DNA from: Acidimicrobiaceae bacterium
GTDB taxonomy: Bacteria; Actinomycetota; Acidimicrobiia; Acidimicrobiales; UBA8190
DNA: 7,521 nucleotides
NCBI GenBank assembly: GCA_003131945.1
Contig: PKWD01000219.1
Location: forward strand, 1,046-8,566
Direction: 5' to 3'
How positions within the stretch are numbered: the stretch's first letter is position 1; each line of letters begins with the position of its first letter. A model generated the notes under the pieces. That model had not been told where the DNA came from and did no database searches. It worked only from the letters and a program-made list of their open reading frames with translations. Shown one piece after another: positions 5,955 to 7,521 of this stretch. A program made the translations under genes and the position numbers.

Positions 5955-6596
5955 GTGCCTGCTCGACGTCGTCCGGCTCCGGCCGTTGCCTTCCTCGTCC
6001 GTCACGGGCGGACGCCCACGACCGGGACTGTTCTCCCCGGACGGGCTCCGGGTTTGCATCTGTCGGACGAGGGTCGGGCCCAGGCCGAGGCGGTCGCCAG
6101 TCGCATCGCCACGCTCAACAAAGCGCCGCTCGCCGTCTACGCCTCGCCTCTCGAGCGGGCAGTGGAGACAGCCCGGCCCATCGCCTCGCGGCTCGGACTG
6201 CGGGTCCGGATCGACAAGGGACTTCTCGAATGCGACTTCGGCGACTGGACGGGCAAGAGCCTGCGTGTTCTGGCCCGTCGACGCGAGTGGCGGACGGTGC
6301 AGACGCTGCCGGCCTCGTTCCGCTTCCCCGGAGGTGAGTCGTTCGTGGAGATGCAGATGCGGATGGTGGAGACGCTCGACCGGTTGGGCGAACGCCACGG
6401 AGGCGGTTCGTTCGTGGCCGTCTCCCACGCCGATCCGATCAAGGCGGCGGTGGCGGCCACCGCCGGGGTGCCCCTCGATCTGTTTCAGCGCCTCGTGGTC
6501 TCACCGTGTTCGGTGACGGCACTGGTGCGGGGCGAGAATTCCAACCACGTGCTGTGCGTGAACACCACCTCTCTGGGGGAGCTGGCGCTGTCATGA
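5955..6596 (+). CDS. Histidine phosphatase superfamily protein, MSMEG_4193-type putative phosphomutase/phosphatase
   Basis: This 213-residue protein has the phosphoglycerate-mutase-like fold signature. LVRHGRT (14-20) carries Arg16 and the phospho-accepting His17. Arg68 is in [12 protein letters not shown] (62-73), acid catalyst Glu92 is in [12 protein letters not shown] (90-101), and the second His158 is in [10 protein letters not shown] (156-165). All core catalytic residues are present, so an active phosphohydrolase is likely. The name phosphomutase is historical. The M. tuberculosis counterpart Rv2135c has been reported to act as an acid phosphatase, and the physiological substrate is unknown. 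GTG at 5955 starts the frame shortly before the motif and follows a -10-like hexamer by 8 bases. It heads a conserved actinobacterial operon with DUF3090 and an SCO1664-like gene. Its stop codon overlaps an ATG (ATGA, 6593-6596) that opens a ten-residue frame leading to DUF3090. Confidence 0.92.
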   Translation: MPARRRPAPAVAFLVRHGRTPTTGTVLPGRAPGLHLSDEGRAQAEAVASRIATLNKAPLAVYASPLERAVETARPIASRLGLRVRIDKGLLECDFGDWTGKSLRVLARRREWRTVQTLPASFRFPGGESFVEMQMRMVETLDRLGERHGGGSFVAVSHADPIKAAVAATAGVPLDLFQRLVVSPCSVTALVRGENSNHVLCVNTTSLGELALS

Positions 6597-6614
6597 GGAC
6601 ACGTGTCATGAGGA
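6589..6614 (+). repeat. 11-bp direct repeat at the phosphomutase/DUF3090 junction
   Basis: TGTCATGAGGA occurs at 6589-6599 and again at 6604-6614, a 15-bp period. The first copy contains the phosphomutase stop codon and the second provides part of the DUF3090 Shine-Dalgarno sequence. It looks like a small local duplication or a translational coupling element. Confidence 0.6.
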
Positions 6615-6625
6615 GGCGGGAATGA
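6593..6625 (+). other. Possible ten-codon linking ORF between phosphomutase and DUF3090
   Basis: ATG at 6593 overlaps the upstream TGA as ATGA. The frame encodes [10 protein letters not shown] and stops at a TGA (6623-6625) that overlaps the DUF3090 ATG, again as ATGA. GGGGGAG (6575-6581) lies 11 bases ahead of the first ATG. Translation of this frame is unproven. Its value would lie in passing ribosomes on to DUF3090, not in the peptide. Confidence 0.3.
6611..6616 (+). promoter_or_regulatory. Ribosome binding site of the DUF3090 gene
   Basis: AGGAGG, a perfect Shine-Dalgarno core, lies five bases before the ATG at 6622 and fixes that start. It is among the strongest sites in the window and contrasts with the apparently leaderless first gene of the operon. 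Confidence 0.85.
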
Positions 6626-7119
6626 GCCCCGCACTCGACCTCGGAGATCTCGACCTCTTCACGGTGGGCACCGAGGGCCCGACCGGCCGGCGGGTGTTTC
6701 TGCTCCAGTGCCGGGGCGGTGGCACCGTTCTCACCCTGAAGGTGGAAAAACAGCAGGTCTCGGTTCTGGCCGAGTACCTCGGGCGACTGCTCTCCGATCT
6801 GGAGCGACCGGGCGAGCTCCCGGGTGAGCTCGAGCTGGTGGAACCGTCGGAACCGCACTGGGTGGTGGGGACCCTCGGGGTCAGCTACGACGATGCCCTG
6901 GACCGGATCGTCCTCGTGGCCGAGGAGCTCGTGCCCGAGGACGAAGAAGGCGATGTGGCCCGGTTCACGGTCACCCGTGAGCAGGCAGCCGCCTTCGCCG
7001 TGCGGGCCACTCTGCTGGTGGAGGCGGGCCGGCCGCCGTGCCCGCTGTGCGGACTGCCGCTCGACCCGACTGGACACCAGTGCCCGAGGACGAACGGCCA
7101 CCGGCCACCGACGTCGTGA
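6622..7119 (+). CDS. DUF3090 family protein with C-terminal zinc-binding motif
   Basis: This 165-residue protein is of a family of unknown function found mainly in actinobacteria. It opens with DLGDLDLFTVGTEGPTGRRVFLLQ (6-29), typical of the family. The middle is acidic and rich in leucine and glutamate, and the end is GRPPCPLCGLPLDPTGHQCP (136-155). Cys140, Cys143, His152 and Cys154, perhaps with His160, form a likely zinc site. No signal peptide or membrane helix is seen. It sits between a histidine phosphatase and a kinase-fold protein, and this order is kept across many actinobacteria (Rv2134c in M. tuberculosis), so the three proteins probably act together. Its stop TGA overlaps the GTG of the next gene. 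What the protein does is not known, and I do not infer an activity. Confidence 0.93.
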   Translation: MSPALDLGDLDLFTVGTEGPTGRRVFLLQCRGGGTVLTLKVEKQQVSVLAEYLGRLLSDLERPGELPGELELVEPSEPHWVVGTLGVSYDDALDRIVLVAEELVPEDEEGDVARFTVTREQAAAFAVRATLLVEAGRPPCPLCGLPLDPTGHQCPRTNGHRPPTS

Positions 7120-7521
7120 GCCTCCTCGCCGAAGGCGAGATCGAGGTCGTCGGTCGGATGCCATGGAGCTCGAACCAGACCTTTTTCGTGAAATGCACGT
7201 CGGGGGATGAAGAGACGGGGGCCGTGTACAAACCCGAACGCGGCGAACGCCATCTGTGGGACTTCCCCGAAGGCATCTACCGGCGCGAGATCGCCGCCTA
7301 CGAGCTGTCGTGTCTGCTCGGCTGGGGTCTCGTCCCCGAGACGATCTCGCGGGCGGACGCCCCTTTCGGGGAAGGGTCGCTCCAGCGGTTCGTCGATGCC
7401 GATTTCTCGCAGCACCACTTCACCCTCATAGAGGACGAGCGCCATCACGGACGTCTGCGCGCCATCTGCGCCTTCGACGTCGTGGCCAACAACGCCGACC
7501 GCAAGAGCGGGCACTGCATCC
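7116..7521 (+). CDS. SCO1664-family protein (PI3/4-kinase-like fold), partial at its 3' end
   Basis: About 135 codons are present before the window ends; family members are roughly 240-280 residues. The translation contains EGEIEVVGRMPWSSNQTF (6-23), a nucleotide-loop-like region. VYKPERGERHLWDFPEGIYRREIAAYE follows, with the YKP lysine expected to contact ATP. Further on come GWGLVPETI and, near the edge, FDVVANNADRKSGH, which matches the catalytic NNADRK-x-GH segment of these kinase-like proteins. I chose the GTG at 7116 because it overlaps the DUF3090 stop as GTGA, the usual coupled arrangement, and gives the family-like N-terminus. An in-frame GTG at 7080 would add 12 residues and overlap DUF3090 by 40 bases. 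No Shine-Dalgarno sequence precedes either. Substrate and activity are unknown. Confidence 0.9.
   Translation, partial: MSLLAEGEIEVVGRMPWSSNQTFFVKCTSGDEETGAVYKPERGERHLWDFPEGIYRREIAAYELSCLLGWGLVPETISRADAPFGEGSLQRFVDADFSQHHFTLIEDERHHGRLRAICAFDVVANNADRKSGHCI

Noticed and set aside
5294..6337. A 347-codon plus-strand frame over the uracil-DNA glycosylase and phosphomutase genes.
   Set aside because: It overlaps two well-supported genes in other frames and has no recognisable family or start signal.
7080..7115. Earlier GTG start for the SCO1664-like gene.
   Set aside because: It has no Shine-Dalgarno sequence and needs a 40-base overlap with DUF3090. The GTGA overlap at 7116 is the simpler coupled start.

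Overview
The window is high-GC DNA with strong G/C preference at third codon positions, GTG starts and closely packed genes. This points to an actinobacterium. The best single clue is the trio at the right end, phosphomutase-like, DUF3090 and SCO1664-like, a conserved actinobacterial gene order (Rv2135c-Rv2134c-Rv2133c in Mycobacterium tuberculosis). An F420-type flavoprotein fits the same phylum. I cannot name a genus. No mobile element, CRISPR array, tRNA or rRNA was seen, and no stretch longer than 300 bases lacks a gene.

Left block (1-2505, minus strand): a DEAD-box RNA helicase is followed 33 bp later by a secernin-type C69 peptidase homologue that runs off the left edge. The 245-bp gap 2506-2750 separates the helicase from a divergent Bcp-type peroxiredoxin. 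It holds a likely helicase promoter (-10 TACAAT) and a perfect hairpin in the helicase leader.

Middle block (2751-5929): the peroxiredoxin (+) converges on an Fpg-type DNA glycosylase (-). The glycosylase is divergent from an orphan FrhB-like F420/iron-sulfur flavoprotein (+), which converges on a family 5 uracil-DNA glycosylase (-). Two base-excision-repair genes and a thiol peroxidase therefore surround a redox flavoprotein.

Right block (5955-7521, plus strand): histidine phosphatase family protein, DUF3090 zinc protein and SCO1664-like kinase-fold protein (cut by the right edge). The last two are joined by a GTGA stop/start overlap. The first two are joined by a tiny frame that itself has ATGA overlaps at both ends.

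The most striking non-coding pattern is that the two divergent pairs, Fpg/FrhB and UDG/phosphomutase, have start codons separated by exactly 25 bp in both cases. Each gap contains a single central TA shared by two opposed TANNNT -10 hexamers, each 7 or 8 nt from its start codon. This predicts bidirectional promoters producing leaderless mRNAs from both strands, with a DNA repair gene on one side each time.
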